This document shows, in pieces, positions 25,166-32,847 of a DNA stretch of 64,000 nucleotides. A program made the translations under genes and the position numbers. The DNA is from Pseudomonas sp. DTU12.3 (GTDB taxonomy: Bacteria; Pseudomonadota; Gammaproteobacteria; Pseudomonadales; Pseudomonadaceae). The DNA lies in assembly GCF_004124275.1 (NCBI RefSeq), contig NZ_CP027218.1, positions 3,971,501 to 4,035,500 of the forward strand. The letters are read 5' to 3'. The notes below the pieces were generated by a model. The model was given only the letters and a program-made list of their open reading frames with translations. It did no database searches and was not told the DNA's origin. Numbering within the stretch: the first letter of the stretch is position 1; each line of letters begins with the position of its first letter.

Positions 25166-25871
25166 GGCCGTTTTCACTCGCCAACTCAATGCCAAACCGC
25201 GCAGCGATTTCCTTGCGCCCCACCACCGTCAACGCCAGCGCCCGACTGTCCAGATCCTGCGTCACCCATTTACGCTTCAACGCCGCTTGCAACAATGCCG
25301 CCCCCAGCGACCCACCGAGATGCGGCCGACGCATGCTCCAGTCCAGGCACGGGCAGGCAAATTTACGCCGCAACGCGCTCAAATCCTCCACCTCAATACC
25401 CAAACCTTCGAACAACGCCGCACCACTGTCGCTCAATCGATACGCCTGCTCGTCGGTCTCCAGCAACCACCCCGCGTCAAGCAAACGGTCATGCAGCAAC
25501 ACCGCCAGCGTCCCGGCCATGTGGTCGTAACAGGTGCGGGCGAATTGCAGGCGATCCGGCGTGTGCGGCTTGAACGTCGGCGCGGCGTTCTGCCCAATCA
25601 CCATCAATGCTTCCAGCGCCTGCGCCACGCGCTTGTCGGCCAGGCTGTAATAACGATGGCGACCCTGCAAGTGCAGGCGCACCAGCGCCAGATCCTTGAG
25701 TTTGGCCAAATGCGCGCTGGCGGTGGAGGCGCTGACTTCGGCAATGGCCGCCAATTCGGTGCTGGTACGCGCATGGCCGTCCATCAGCGAGCAGAGGATT
25801 TTGGTGCGCGCCGGCTCTGCGATGGCAGCGGCCACCTGCGAGACGCCGATGTCTTGATGTTCTGCGTGCAT
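25110..25871 (-). CDS. ArsR-like helix-turn-helix transcriptional regulator
   Basis: A 253-residue regulator. The N-terminal winged helix has AAAIAEPARTKILCSLMDGHARTSTELAAIAEVSASTASAHLAKLKDLALV and the wing HLQGRHRYYSLAD. A longer C-terminal domain carries CPCLDW and a histidine/arginine-rich stretch of unknown ligand. This is larger than classical ArsR sensors (about 110 residues). The final 18 residues or so (KRSQPSAAPTG) are encoded by a REP arm, so the original C-terminus probably ended near GIELAS. It is divergent from a cytochrome P450 gene with a 78-bp gap, so it likely controls that gene. Confidence 0.83.
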   Translation of the reverse strand: MHAEHQDIGVSQVAAAIAEPARTKILCSLMDGHARTSTELAAIAEVSASTASAHLAKLKDLALVRLHLQGRHRYYSLADKRVAQALEALMVIGQNAAPTFKPHTPDRLQFARTCYDHMAGTLAVLLHDRLLDAGWLLETDEQAYRLSDSGAALFEGLGIEVEDLSALRRKFACPCLDWSMRRPHLGGSLGAALLQAALKRKWVTQDLDSRALALTVVGRKEIAARFGIELASENGQIKRSQPSAAPTGSLITG

Positions 25872-25949
25872 ATTTCGCTCCCCGACGAATCATCGTCGCT
25901 GTGGACTGAAGATACTCGCATCACTTTCACGACGACAAGGCTGCGAACC

Positions 25950-27053
25950 ATGGACCCGATCAACGCTGCGACTGCTGCCGATCCCTACCCTTATTACGCC
26001 GAACTGCGGGCTCAGGGCGGATTGACCTTCCATCACGAGTTGAAACTGTGGGTCGCCAGCAGTGCGCGCGCGGTGTGTGCAGTGTTGGCTCACGTCGATT
26101 GTCGGGTGCGCCCGCTGCAGGAACCAGTGCCCAAAGCGATTGCTTCAGGCCTGGCTGGCGAGGTGTTCGGGCAGTTGATGCGGATGAATGATGGCGAGCG
26201 TCAGCGCTGCCCGCGTTCGGCGATCGAGCCGGAACTGGCGCTGATCGATGTTGCTGCAGTGAACGCATTGGTGGCCGCGCGACTGATCACGGTAGACGCC
26301 GAAGGGTTGTACAAAGCGATGTTTCGCGGCCCGGTGTGCGTGGTCGCCGCACTGCTTGGGTTTACCCCCGCGCAGGGTCGGGCGATCAGTGAGCTGACCG
26401 CTGATTTCGTCGCGTGCCTGTCCCCCTTGAGCAATGACCTGCAATTGGCAGCGGCACACGCGGCGGCTGAGCAGTTGCGCGGATATTTCATCGAGTTGCT
26501 GGCCGAGTCGGACAGCGAAATGCTGAGGCGTATTCAGCAGCGATTCGAAGGCGATGAACTGCGGTTGATCGCCAATCTGATCGGCCTCTGTTCACAGACT
26601 TACGAGGCCAGCGGCGGTTTGATTGGCAATGCGTTGCTGACGTTGCGCCGTCAGCCTGAGTTGCGCACTGCGTCGATGCCGGCTCTGTTGGCCGAAGTGC
26701 AACGCTTCGATCCATCGGTGCAGAATACTCGGCGATTTGTCGCCGCCGGGTGTGAGATTGACGGTGTGCGGGTCGAGGCCGGAGAGGTCATTCTGTTGTT
26801 ACTCGCCTCAGCCAATCGCGATCCGGCGCTCAACGAACGGCCTGACGCGTTTTTACTCGAGCGCCCGAATCGGCGCAGTTTCAGTTTTGGCGGTGGTCGG
26901 CATCAGTGTCCAGGGCAGTTGCTGGCAATGAGCATCGCCAGCGCTACGGTCAGCGAAATCCTCGCTCACGGCGTCGACCTGGACCCGTTGCACTGGCATT
27001 ACCGCCCTTCTCTCAACGGGCGCATGCCAGTGTTCACCGAGGCCACGCCTTAA
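25950..27053 (+). CDS. Cytochrome P450
   Basis: A 367-residue P450. The haem-thiolate loop is FSFGGGRHQCPG (residues 311-322, ligand C320), the ExxR motif is E249-V-Q-R252, and the HVDCRVRP segment is near residue 48. The I-helix reads GLCSQTYEASGGL (212-224) in place of the usual AGxxT, so the classical acid-alcohol pair is not obvious. The protein is somewhat shorter than the typical 400 residues. The ATG at 25950 is chosen because it begins MDPINAATAADPYPYY; the open frame extends far upstream but overlaps the divergent regulator. No ferredoxin or reductase gene is adjacent. The substrate is unknown. Confidence 0.88.
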   Translation: MDPINAATAADPYPYYAELRAQGGLTFHHELKLWVASSARAVCAVLAHVDCRVRPLQEPVPKAIASGLAGEVFGQLMRMNDGERQRCPRSAIEPELALIDVAAVNALVAARLITVDAEGLYKAMFRGPVCVVAALLGFTPAQGRAISELTADFVACLSPLSNDLQLAAAHAAAEQLRGYFIELLAESDSEMLRRIQQRFEGDELRLIANLIGLCSQTYEASGGLIGNALLTLRRQPELRTASMPALLAEVQRFDPSVQNTRRFVAAGCEIDGVRVEAGEVILLLLASANRDPALNERPDAFLLERPNRRSFSFGGGRHQCPGQLLAMSIASATVSEILAHGVDLDPLHWHYRPSLNGRMPVFTEATP

Positions 27054-27979
27054 GCGCTACGCAGCTCGATGGTCAGGTGTGACAGCTCATGCACCGGCGC
27101 CAGTCGCTCGCGAATCGCCTCTGCCGTGACACCTGCTGCCGCGACCACACTGACGATTGCCGCCCGCGCCTGCGGGCCGACTTGCCAGACGTGCAGGTCG
27201 CTGATGCGCACATCGTCAGAGGTTTCCAGCAGTTGGCGAATCTCTGCAGCCACCGGTTCATCGGTGGCGTCGAGCAGCACCGCAGCACTGTCGCGCATCA
27301 GGTTGTACGCCCATTTGGCAATGACGATGGCACCGACAATCCCCATCGCCGGGTCCAGCCACACCCAACCCAGATAACGCCCGGCCAGCAACGCGGCAAT
27401 CGCCAGCACCGAGGTCAAGGCATCGGCCAGCACATGGACGTAGGCCGAACGCAGGTTGTTGTCGTGATGGTGATGATGGCCATCGCCATGATCATGCGAG
27501 TGTCCGTGGTCGTGGCCATGCTGGCCCATCAGCAGAACGGCGCTGATCAGATTCACCGCCAACCCCACGATAGCAATCACCGTGGCTTCGCCAAACGCCA
27601 CCGTGGTCGGCTGGAACAAACGCAAAGCGGATTCACCGGCAATGCCCAGCGACACCAGTCCCAAAATCATCGCCGAGGCAAAACCAGCCAGGTCGCCAAC
27701 CTTGCCAGTGCCGAAACTGTAGCGGCGGTTGTTGGCGTTACGCCGAGCGAAACCGTAAGCCGCTGCGGCAATGCCCAATGCGCCGGCGTGGGTGGCCATG
27801 TGGAAACCGTCGGCCAGCAGCGCCATCGAACCGGTGACGTAACCGGCGGCGATCTCGGCAATCATCATCACGAATGTCAGCACGACGACCCACAACGTGC
27901 GGCGGGCATTTTCATCGTGCGAGGCGCCGAGAAACTGGTGATCGTGGCTGAAGCGATCAGCCTTGGGAGTCAGGGTCAT
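27050..27979 (-). CDS. Cation diffusion facilitator, DmeF-like
   Basis: A 309-residue CDF transporter with six membrane helices. The metal-site motifs in helices II and V are DGFHMATH and HVLADALTS. A histidine-rich cytoplasmic loop (GHDHGHSHDHGDGHHHHH) lies between helices IV and V, and a small C-terminal domain contains DLHVWQVG. HxxxD sites of this type are common in DmeF-like exporters of cobalt, nickel or zinc. The gene ends 4 bp inside the 3' end of the convergent P450 gene. The sensor gene 12 bp upstream has RcnR-type ligands, supporting Co/Ni export. Confidence 0.88.
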   Translation of the reverse strand: MTLTPKADRFSHDHQFLGASHDENARRTLWVVVLTFVMMIAEIAAGYVTGSMALLADGFHMATHAGALGIAAAAYGFARRNANNRRYSFGTGKVGDLAGFASAMILGLVSLGIAGESALRLFQPTTVAFGEATVIAIVGLAVNLISAVLLMGQHGHDHGHSHDHGDGHHHHHDNNLRSAYVHVLADALTSVLAIAALLAGRYLGWVWLDPAMGIVGAIVIAKWAYNLMRDSAAVLLDATDEPVAAEIRQLLETSDDVRISDLHVWQVGPQARAAIVSVVAAAGVTAEAIRERLAPVHELSHLTIELRSA

Positions 27980-27991
27980 GATGTTTGCGCT

Positions 27992-28267
27992 CTATTTGGA
28001 GTAACGGCGGATGGCTTGCAGCAATTCTTCAACGCCCTGTGCGCGTTCGTCGTCGCGCAGGCCCGCAAGGGCAACGTGTTCGCGGGCGTGGGCCTCGATG
28101 AATTGCTCCATCAGCCCATTGACCGCACCGCGAATTGCCGCGACCAGGTGCAGCGTCTTGGCGCAATCGGCATCACCCTCCAGCGCTTTCTCGACCGCCT
28201 GCACCTGCCCGGCTATCCGCCGTACGCGGTTGAGCAGTTCGTCTTTGTGTTGGTGAATGTGCGACAT
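27992..28267 (-). CDS. RcnR/DmeR-type metal-sensing repressor
   Basis: A 91-residue all-helical CsoR/RcnR-family protein. It starts at 28267 with MSHIHQHKDELLNRVRRIAGQ, the family N-terminus. Potential ligands are H3, C35, H60 and H64, the same set used by RcnR for Co/Ni, rather than the Cys-His-Cys set of copper sensors. It is the first gene of a two-gene unit with the CDF exporter. A GC-tract dyad immediately upstream of the start is a candidate operator, giving a simple metal-derepressed exporter circuit. Confidence 0.88.
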   Translation of the reverse strand: MSHIHQHKDELLNRVRRIAGQVQAVEKALEGDADCAKTLHLVAAIRGAVNGLMEQFIEAHAREHVALAGLRDDERAQGVEELLQAIRRYSK

Positions 28268-28271
28268 ACCA

Positions 28272-28288
28272 ATACCCCCTACCCCTAT
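28272..28288. promoter_or_regulatory. Candidate RcnR/DmeR operator
   Basis: ATACCCCCTACCCCTAT, two C-tracts bounded by ATA and TAT, lies 5 bp before the regulator start. RcnR-type sites are G/C tracts flanked by short A/T inverted repeats. Confidence 0.5.
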
Positions 28289-28377
28289 ATGGTGAGGATG
28301 ATCATCGATGGCTTCGACAATCGCAAGTTTGGCTTGGTCTGAACGGGATGAATGGGATGCAATGAACGACATCGTCC

Positions 28378-28470
28378 CCTGTGGGAGCGAGCCTGCTCGC
28401 GAAAGCGGTGTGTCAGAGAACGAAGATGCTGATGGTGCCGGCCTCTTCGCGAGCAGGCTCGCTCACACAG
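28378..28470. repeat. REPIN, GAGCCTGCTCGCGA type
   Basis: Two inverted arms with a loop of about 45 bp, in a 617-bp gene-free stretch (28268-28884). From 28471 to 28666 only a decayed single REP-like arm (about 28515-28545) is seen. Confidence 0.88.
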
Positions 28471-28666
28471 TTTTTCAGCGGTGTGATCGAACTCCCCGCC
28501 CGACACAAATCCTTGTATGAGCCAGCCTGCTGGCGATGGCGGGCTGAAAAACGCAGCATCATTTCGGCATCATCGGGGAGGCTACAGCGCCTTGCGCCTT
28601 TGCCTACAACTACGCCAGAATCCGCCGGCTTGTGCGGTTTGAGGGCTGCCGGTAGCTTGGTTCGCG

Positions 28667-28684
28667 TCACTGAATGTTCAGTGA
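28667..28684. promoter_or_regulatory. Perfect 8+8 palindrome, possible operator
   Basis: TCACTGAA-TG-TTCAGTGA. It lies just before the inverted-repeat leader of the DUF6124-type gene, so it may bind a regulator of that transcript. Confidence 0.4.
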
Positions 28685-28686
28685 TC

Positions 28687-28880
28687 GGGTTTAGTCGCTC
28701 GGTGGTTTGACAATTCGTAAAGCGTCCATTCAGTCAGGTAACCCCCTGTACTCAATGGTGGCTGCGCGCGGGGCGCCTCAGGGCGCGCCGGGTATTGTGA
28801 GACCACCGGTCGACTAACCTGCGTGCAGCCGCCTCCCTACGTTTAGTCGCGACAGGTTGGCAGCCCTGATTAAAGGTCTC
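28687..28880 (+). promoter_or_regulatory. Structured leader with alternative pairings upstream of a DUF6124-type gene
   Basis: Segment Q (28803-28819, CCACCGGTCGACTAACC) can pair with P (28688-28705, GGTTTAGTCG..CGGTGG) or with R (28843-28858), through CGACTAA/TTAGTCG or AACCTG/CAGGTT. GAGACC (28799-28804) pairs with GGTCTC (28875-28880), which covers part of the ribosome-binding site AAAGG (28872-28876) of the ATG at 28885. A GC-rich element (28761-28790) lies between P and Q. The pairings are mutually exclusive or pseudoknotted, as in an RNA switch. It is not matched to a named riboswitch. Confidence 0.5.
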
Positions 28881-28884
28881 GCAA

Positions 28885-29262
28885 ATGTTAAAAGTAACGC
28901 CAAATCCGCCAGAAGCGGATGCCACAAGCGAATCAGATCCAGTATCCCCCTACTCCACGCTCGACCCGACAAAACTCAACGACGCCGCCGAACGCGCCCT
29001 CGATCACTACCTCAAACCTCACGCCCGGCCCCAGCGAACACCCAGCACCATGTTCCTCGTCGCCCCGGACATGGACACCGAATCCCTGCTGGCCCACGCC
29101 TGCGAATCCATGGCCTCGGCCAGCATCATGCTCAGCGACTTCGCCGCCATGCTCGAAACGCCCTACCGCAACACCCTGCTGGGCATTCAGCAAGTGGTCA
29201 TGCTTGGCGAACTCGCGGTCAACCGTGCGCTCGACAACCTGGAGCCGGACCTGAGGCAATGA
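28885..29262 (+). CDS. DUF6124-type small protein
   Basis: A 125-residue acidic protein with no signal peptide or membrane segment. The recognisable part is TMFLVAPDMDTESLLAHACESMASASIMLSDFAAMLETPYRNTLLGIQQVVMLGELAVNRALDN, which resembles the Pseudomonas DUF6124 (formerly DUF3077) family of unknown function. The ATG at 28885 has AAAGG eight bases upstream, inside a predicted helix. Its stop overlaps the start of the next, frameshifted gene (ATGA, 29259-29262), so a two-gene unit was once present. Confidence 0.75.
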   Translation: MLKVTPNPPEADATSESDPVSPYSTLDPTKLNDAAERALDHYLKPHARPQRTPSTMFLVAPDMDTESLLAHACESMASASIMLSDFAAMLETPYRNTLLGIQQVVMLGELAVNRALDNLEPDLRQ

Positions 29263-29533
29263 CCATGGCCAACAAAACAGATGCACAGGTTGTCGCGGTA
29301 TTGATGGCCATAGGCTTCAACGAACGAGACGGACGCTGGGCGCAAAACGCCTGCCTGGTGCTGTGCGAAAGTGAGCAAGAAACCATCGTCGCCTGCGCGT
29401 CACCGCCTCCGGCCAACTCGATGAACTGGAAGTCGACGCCGTGCTACCCGCACTGCGCCGCGTGACTCGACGATTCCCATCACTGCAAAGGACCGTGGCC
29501 GACACACTGGCCGAGATGGCGCACGCAGCCTGA
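29259..29533 (+). pseudogene. Frameshifted paralogue of the gene at 29915
   Basis: The frame from 29259 reads DAQVVAVLMAIGFNERDGRWAQ...ETIVACA, which aligns with NVVAALTSIGLNEVDRAWAQ...EAIVASA of the intact gene at 29915-30268. At about 29395 homology moves to another frame: VTASGQLDELEVDAVLPALR, RRFPSLQ and ADTLAEM, ending at 29533. These match HGELDTDTVLPAL, GKFPSLV and EDTLDDI of the intact copy. A deletion of roughly 20-30 bp not divisible by three best explains this. If translated as is, it stops at 29465 with an unrelated tail. The ancestral function is unknown. Confidence 0.8.
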
Positions 29534-29550
29534 TCGATCGCGTAAGCGTT

Positions 29551-29643
29551 CTTCGCGAGCAGGCTCGCTCCCACAGTTTCGCGGTGGCTCACAGCATTTG
29601 AGTACACCGCCATTCCAATGTGGGAGCGAGCCTGCTCGCGAAA
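29551..29643. repeat. REPIN, GAGCCTGCTCGCGA type
   Basis: Inverted arms CTTCGCGAGCAGGCTCGCTC and GAGCGAGCCTGCTCGCGAAA, separating the two small-gene cassettes. Confidence 0.88.
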
Positions 29644-29667
29644 GCGTTCTTAAACAGGAGGCTTCAG

Positions 29668-30027
29668 ATGTTTTTATGGATTAGCGGTTTCTTAAAAGGT
29701 GACGACGAAGACGACACCTTAAAGTACGAACTGACAATTGGGCTGGAATTTGAATCCGCAGTACTGGCTGCAATGGGCTGGAAAAACCTTGGTAAAAGTC
29801 CTGAGGGCGAGTACTTGCTGACTCCCGACCAAGTTCTAAAAATCGGCTTGGCGATTAACCAACAGTTACCATCGGAACTCGATCTTTTTATCGGCATCAG
29901 GGGGAACTTCGCCAATGAGCCTCATTTATCAAGACCCATCATTAAGCCAAGACGAGGTTCTAAGACTTCTGGCCAACGGCGCAACCGCAAACGTGGTTGC
30001 TGCGCTGACTTCTATCGGCCTGAATGA
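29668..30027 (+). CDS. Hypothetical small protein, possibly frameshifted near its end
   Basis: The open frame gives 119 residues beginning MFLWISGFLKGDDEDDTLKYELTIGLEFESAVLAAMGW; AGGAG is 7 bases before the ATG. It overlaps the next gene by 113 bp, which is unusual. In another frame the sequence 29883-29918 reads SFYRHQGELRQ then TGA, and that TGA overlaps the next ATG as ATGA (29915-29918), like the neighbouring cassette. One missing T in the run at 29885-29889 would restore a protein of about 83 residues ending ELDLFYRHQGELRQ. Either a real frameshift or a homopolymer error is possible. Function unknown. Confidence 0.6.
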   Translation: MFLWISGFLKGDDEDDTLKYELTIGLEFESAVLAAMGWKNLGKSPEGEYLLTPDQVLKIGLAINQQLPSELDLFIGIRGNFANEPHLSRPIIKPRRGSKTSGQRRNRKRGCCADFYRPE

Positions 30028-30268
30028 AGTGGACAGAGCCTGGGCTCAGGACCTCTGCCTGAAACACCTCTTCAACGAAACCGAAGCAATCGTTGCCTCT
30101 GCCATTACCGCTCTTGGTCACATCGCTCGCCGACATGGCGAATTGGATACCGACACGGTTCTGCCAGCGCTCGAAATAACCAAGGGGAAATTCCCCTCTC
30201 TGGTCGGGTCTATCGAGGACACACTTGACGATATCGGCGCATTCACCGCCGAAAATCCGCCAGGATGA
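29915..30268 (+). CDS. Hypothetical HEAT-like small protein (intact paralogue)
   Basis: A 117-residue soluble, mostly helical protein with two helical pairs (NVVAALTSIGLNEVDRAWAQDLCLKHL and ETEAIVASAITALGHIARRHGELD), looking like short HEAT-type repeats. A frameshifted relative lies at 29259-29533. GGGGGAA precedes the ATG by eight bases. The last 26 bp overlap the convergent gene. Its role is unknown. Small paired, duplicated genes of this kind can be immunity proteins, but nothing in the sequence proves it. Confidence 0.7.
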   Translation: MSLIYQDPSLSQDEVLRLLANGATANVVAALTSIGLNEVDRAWAQDLCLKHLFNETEAIVASAITALGHIARRHGELDTDTVLPALEITKGKFPSLVGSIEDTLDDIGAFTAENPPG

Positions 30269-30650
30269 ACGGAGTGTGAGCCCTGAGATAAGCTTCGACG
30301 TCTTCCAGCGTAGGGAGTAAATCACTGGATTGGGTTTTACCCTCTTCATCGTCGTGCGTCACTTTGACGATGTAGGCGTCATTCTCCTCAAGCAATACGC
30401 CAGAGATTTTGACCCGCCGTCCATTTTTCTCGGTAAAGGACATCGCCGTCAGGGCTGCCTTTTTTAAAACTTGCGCAGTGCTGGTTGTGAAGGCTTTGCG
30501 TTTTGCCAGGGCACTTTTCGATACGAACATTGCGAAAATACAGCCGAGCCCCATCAACACGATTTCTATGTTGTGAATCGGCCCTCGCCGCCCTTCATGC
30601 TCCAGACTCAGCCACGCGACTGCGTTGTAAATAATCTGATCAACATCCAT
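30243..30650 (-). CDS. Hypothetical single-pass membrane protein
   Basis: A 135-residue protein with one hydrophobic segment around residues 28-46 (IEIVLMGLGCIFAMFVSK), followed by a basic region and a C-terminal soluble part with GRRVKISGVLLEENDAYIVKVTHDDEEGK, which may form a small beta structure. I do not recognise the family. It stands alone, converging on the HEAT-like gene. Confidence 0.6.
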   Translation of the reverse strand: MDVDQIIYNAVAWLSLEHEGRRGPIHNIEIVLMGLGCIFAMFVSKSALAKRKAFTTSTAQVLKKAALTAMSFTEKNGRRVKISGVLLEENDAYIVKVTHDDEEGKTQSSDLLPTLEDVEAYLRAHTPFILADFRR

Positions 30651-30680
30651 TTATCCGGCCCCCGAACGATACTCTGGTAA

Positions 30681-31019
30681 TCAATCCTCCCGCGTCAAAA
30701 CCTCCAGCAACTCAATCTCGAACACCAGATTCGAATTCGGCGGAATCTTGCCCATCGTCCGATCGCCATAGCCAAGATGCGCCGGCACCAGCAATTTACG
30801 TTTGCCGCCCACCTGCATGCCCATCAGCCCCTGATCCCAGCCCTTGATCACACGGCCTGTGCCAATCACGCACTGAAAAGGTTTGCCACGGCTGTAGGAA
30901 GAATCGAACTCGCTGCCGTCTTCCAGCCAGCCAGTGTATTGCGTGGTGATCAGCGCGCCTTTTACGGCGGCTTTGCCCTCGCCCACCTGAAGATCGATTA
31001 CCTGCAATTCATCATTCAT
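30681..31019 (-). CDS. FKBP-type peptidyl-prolyl cis-trans isomerase
   Basis: A 112-residue single FKBP domain without a signal peptide, so cytoplasmic. It contains the conserved YTGWLEDGSEFDSSYSRGKP, GTGRVIKGWDQGLMGMQVGGKRKLLVP, LGYGDR and NSNLVFEIELLEV. It catalyses prolyl bond isomerisation during folding. The start at 31019 (MNDELQVIDLQVGEG) matches the family; a longer reading adds an unsupported 22 residues. Confidence 0.93.
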   Translation of the reverse strand: MNDELQVIDLQVGEGKAAVKGALITTQYTGWLEDGSEFDSSYSRGKPFQCVIGTGRVIKGWDQGLMGMQVGGKRKLLVPAHLGYGDRTMGKIPPNSNLVFEIELLEVLTRED

Positions 31020-31182
31020 AACAATCACTCTATTGTTCAGCAGGCCGCCGTTTTCCCAGAAATGGCGGTTATTGGCAACCCGCACGCGCAGATCAACGCT
31101 GTATCCGAATCGAGTGATGAAGAATTAAGATAGCCAACCGCCATTACTTCACGGATCGATTCGCCATGCTGGCAGCGCCCGA

Positions 31183-32262
31183 ATGATTCAGCTCTGGATC
31201 GTCCTTGCCATTGGCATGACCATGCTGGCCGTGATTGCTTTGCTGATCTGGCGCGAACGCGGTTTGCGCCGCCAGCTCGCCGAATACCGCGACTTGTTGA
31301 ATCGCTCCGCTGAAGGCCGGAACATCCATCAGGACGGCGACGCCGAGCGCTTCAAGCGCAGCCAGTATTTCGCGCGCATCGGTACCTGGGACTGGGAAGT
31401 CGACACGGATCGGCTGTACTGGTCGGACGCGATCTACGGCATGTTCGGGTTCAAGATCGGGGAAATCACGCCGTCCTATGCACTCTTTTGCTCCTGCGTG
31501 CACCCGGACGATCGCGTCAGGGTGCGCGACGGTGAACTGCGTTGTCTGGAAACCGGCGAAAACCACGACGAGGAATATCGCGTGGTCTGGCCTGACGGCA
31601 TGATCCGCTGGCTGCGCGAGACCGGCAACGTGGTGCGTAACGATCACGACGCGGTGATCAAAATGATGGGGGTGGTGCGCGACATCACCGAAGAAAAAGC
31701 CTCGGCCAGCTACCTCAAGCACCTCGCCCATTTCGACCCGCTGACCGGGTTGCCGAATCGTCTGGTACTGGAAGAACGGCTGTCGGAGGCCCTGGATCAA
31801 GCGCGCCAAAGCAGCACGCGGGTTGCGCTGGTGTTCGTCGACCTCAACAGTTTCAAAACCATCAACGATCACTATGGCCACGCCGCCGGCGACCGGGTGC
31901 TGATCACCATGGCGTCGCGACTGAAACGCATCCTGCGCAGCACTGACACCGTTGCCCGAATCGGCGGCGACGAATTCGTGGTCATCCTGCAAGACTTGGC
32001 ACCGGGCCTCGATCTGCAGGACGAAGCCCGGCGCATCTGTCAGAAAATTTTCATCGAGCTATCGCCACCGATCAGCATCGGCAATGACCAGCGCCACATT
32101 GGCACCAGTCTTGGGGTTGCAGTGTTTCCGGATCATGCGACGGCGATGGACCGGCTGCTGCACATTGCCGATCTGGCGATGTACGAGGCCAAGCGCAGTG
32201 GCAATAATCAGTATCGGCTGGGCGGAGAAAGCCCTGCACGCGTGCATGCGCAGGGCCTTTAA
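31183..32262 (+). CDS. Membrane-anchored PAS-GGDEF diguanylate cyclase
   Basis: A 359-residue protein. An N-terminal helix (residues 2-23) anchors it. A PAS fold spans about 65-180 (RIGTWDWEVDTDRLYWSDAIYGMFG, HPDDR, EYRVVWPDGMIRWLRETG) with a PAC-like end GVVRDITEEK. The GGDEF domain has HFDPLTGLPNR, the active site G261-G-D-E-F265 and an allosteric I-site R252xxD255 five residues before it. It should make cyclic di-GMP and be subject to product inhibition. No EAL domain is present. The PAS ligand is unknown. Confidence 0.93.
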   Translation: MIQLWIVLAIGMTMLAVIALLIWRERGLRRQLAEYRDLLNRSAEGRNIHQDGDAERFKRSQYFARIGTWDWEVDTDRLYWSDAIYGMFGFKIGEITPSYALFCSCVHPDDRVRVRDGELRCLETGENHDEEYRVVWPDGMIRWLRETGNVVRNDHDAVIKMMGVVRDITEEKASASYLKHLAHFDPLTGLPNRLVLEERLSEALDQARQSSTRVALVFVDLNSFKTINDHYGHAAGDRVLITMASRLKRILRSTDTVARIGGDEFVVILQDLAPGLDLQDEARRICQKIFIELSPPISIGNDQRHIGTSLGVAVFPDHATAMDRLLHIADLAMYEAKRSGNNQYRLGGESPARVHAQGL

Positions 32263-32271
32263 ATCCTGGGT

Positions 32272-32577
32272 TTAACGCGGAACCGGTTTCATCTCGACAA
32301 TGGTCCCGTTGGTGATCATCACCATGACGTACTGGTCATTGATCTGCACCCACTGCGCCTGATCGACCGGTTGCTTCAGGCCTTTGGTTTTCCAGTCGAT
32401 AGCTTTTTCACTGCGTTGGTAAATATCCGGGGCGCGGTCGTTGACCTTCAACTCGCGTTCACTGACCGGGGATTGAACGGAGGGTTCGCTTGAGGTTTGC
32501 GCCGCTTGAACAAGTGGGCTGATCCCGGCGATGCCGGCAACGAGGGCCAGGCTGGCGATTAGGGTTTTGCTGTTCAT
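32272..32577 (-). CDS. RcnB-family periplasmic protein
   Basis: A 101-residue protein with a signal peptide (MNSKTLIASLALVAGIAGISPLVQA). The mature part ends with the RcnB-type core WKTKGLKQPVDQAQWVQINDQYVMVMI. RcnB-like proteins are periplasmic and in E. coli help nickel/cobalt homeostasis; many pseudomonad homologues have no known role. It is 4 kb from the RcnR/CDF pair, so a link is speculative. Confidence 0.83.
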   Translation of the reverse strand: MNSKTLIASLALVAGIAGISPLVQAAQTSSEPSVQSPVSERELKVNDRAPDIYQRSEKAIDWKTKGLKQPVDQAQWVQINDQYVMVMITNGTIVEMKPVPR

Positions 32578-32689
32578 CGGTGAACCTCCATTGATGTGTG
32601 ATACCTGAACTCGGACTGCGGGGTTCGGGAATCATTCCTTGTTTTTTGCCTGGGAGGGCTCGGGGATTGTAGTCGCCAGTCGGGCCGCC

Positions 32690-32847
32690 ATCGCTGGCAA
32701 GCCAGCTCCCACAAGGGGCCAGGGTGTTAGCGAAAGTTGCAGGCACCCCGAAAACCTGTGGGAGCGAGCCTGCTCGCGAATGGGCCAGCACAATCGACAT
32801 TTCATCGCCTGATTCACCGCTTTCGCGAGCAGGCTCGCTCCCACAGG
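32690..32847. repeat. Single REP followed by a REPIN
   Basis: A lone GCTGGCAAGCCAGCTCCCAC arm at 32690-32713 (the same sequence that the IS110 element entered at 5619), then a REPIN with GAGCCTGCTCGCGA arms at 32757-32847. Confidence 0.88.

Noticed and set aside
25089..25949. N-terminal extension of the P450 frame to 654 residues
   Set aside because: The extra part is the reverse shadow of the ArsR-like gene and a REP; the P450 fold starts at 25950.
28471..28666. A small gene or RNA in the gap after the REPIN
   Set aside because: Only short unsupported frames and a decayed REP arm are visible.
28701..28735. TTGACA at 28707 as a -35 box for the DUF6124-type gene
   Set aside because: No acceptable -10 is found at 16-18 bp spacing (TCAGTC), and the element would fall between two pairing segments of the leader. 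It remains unproven.
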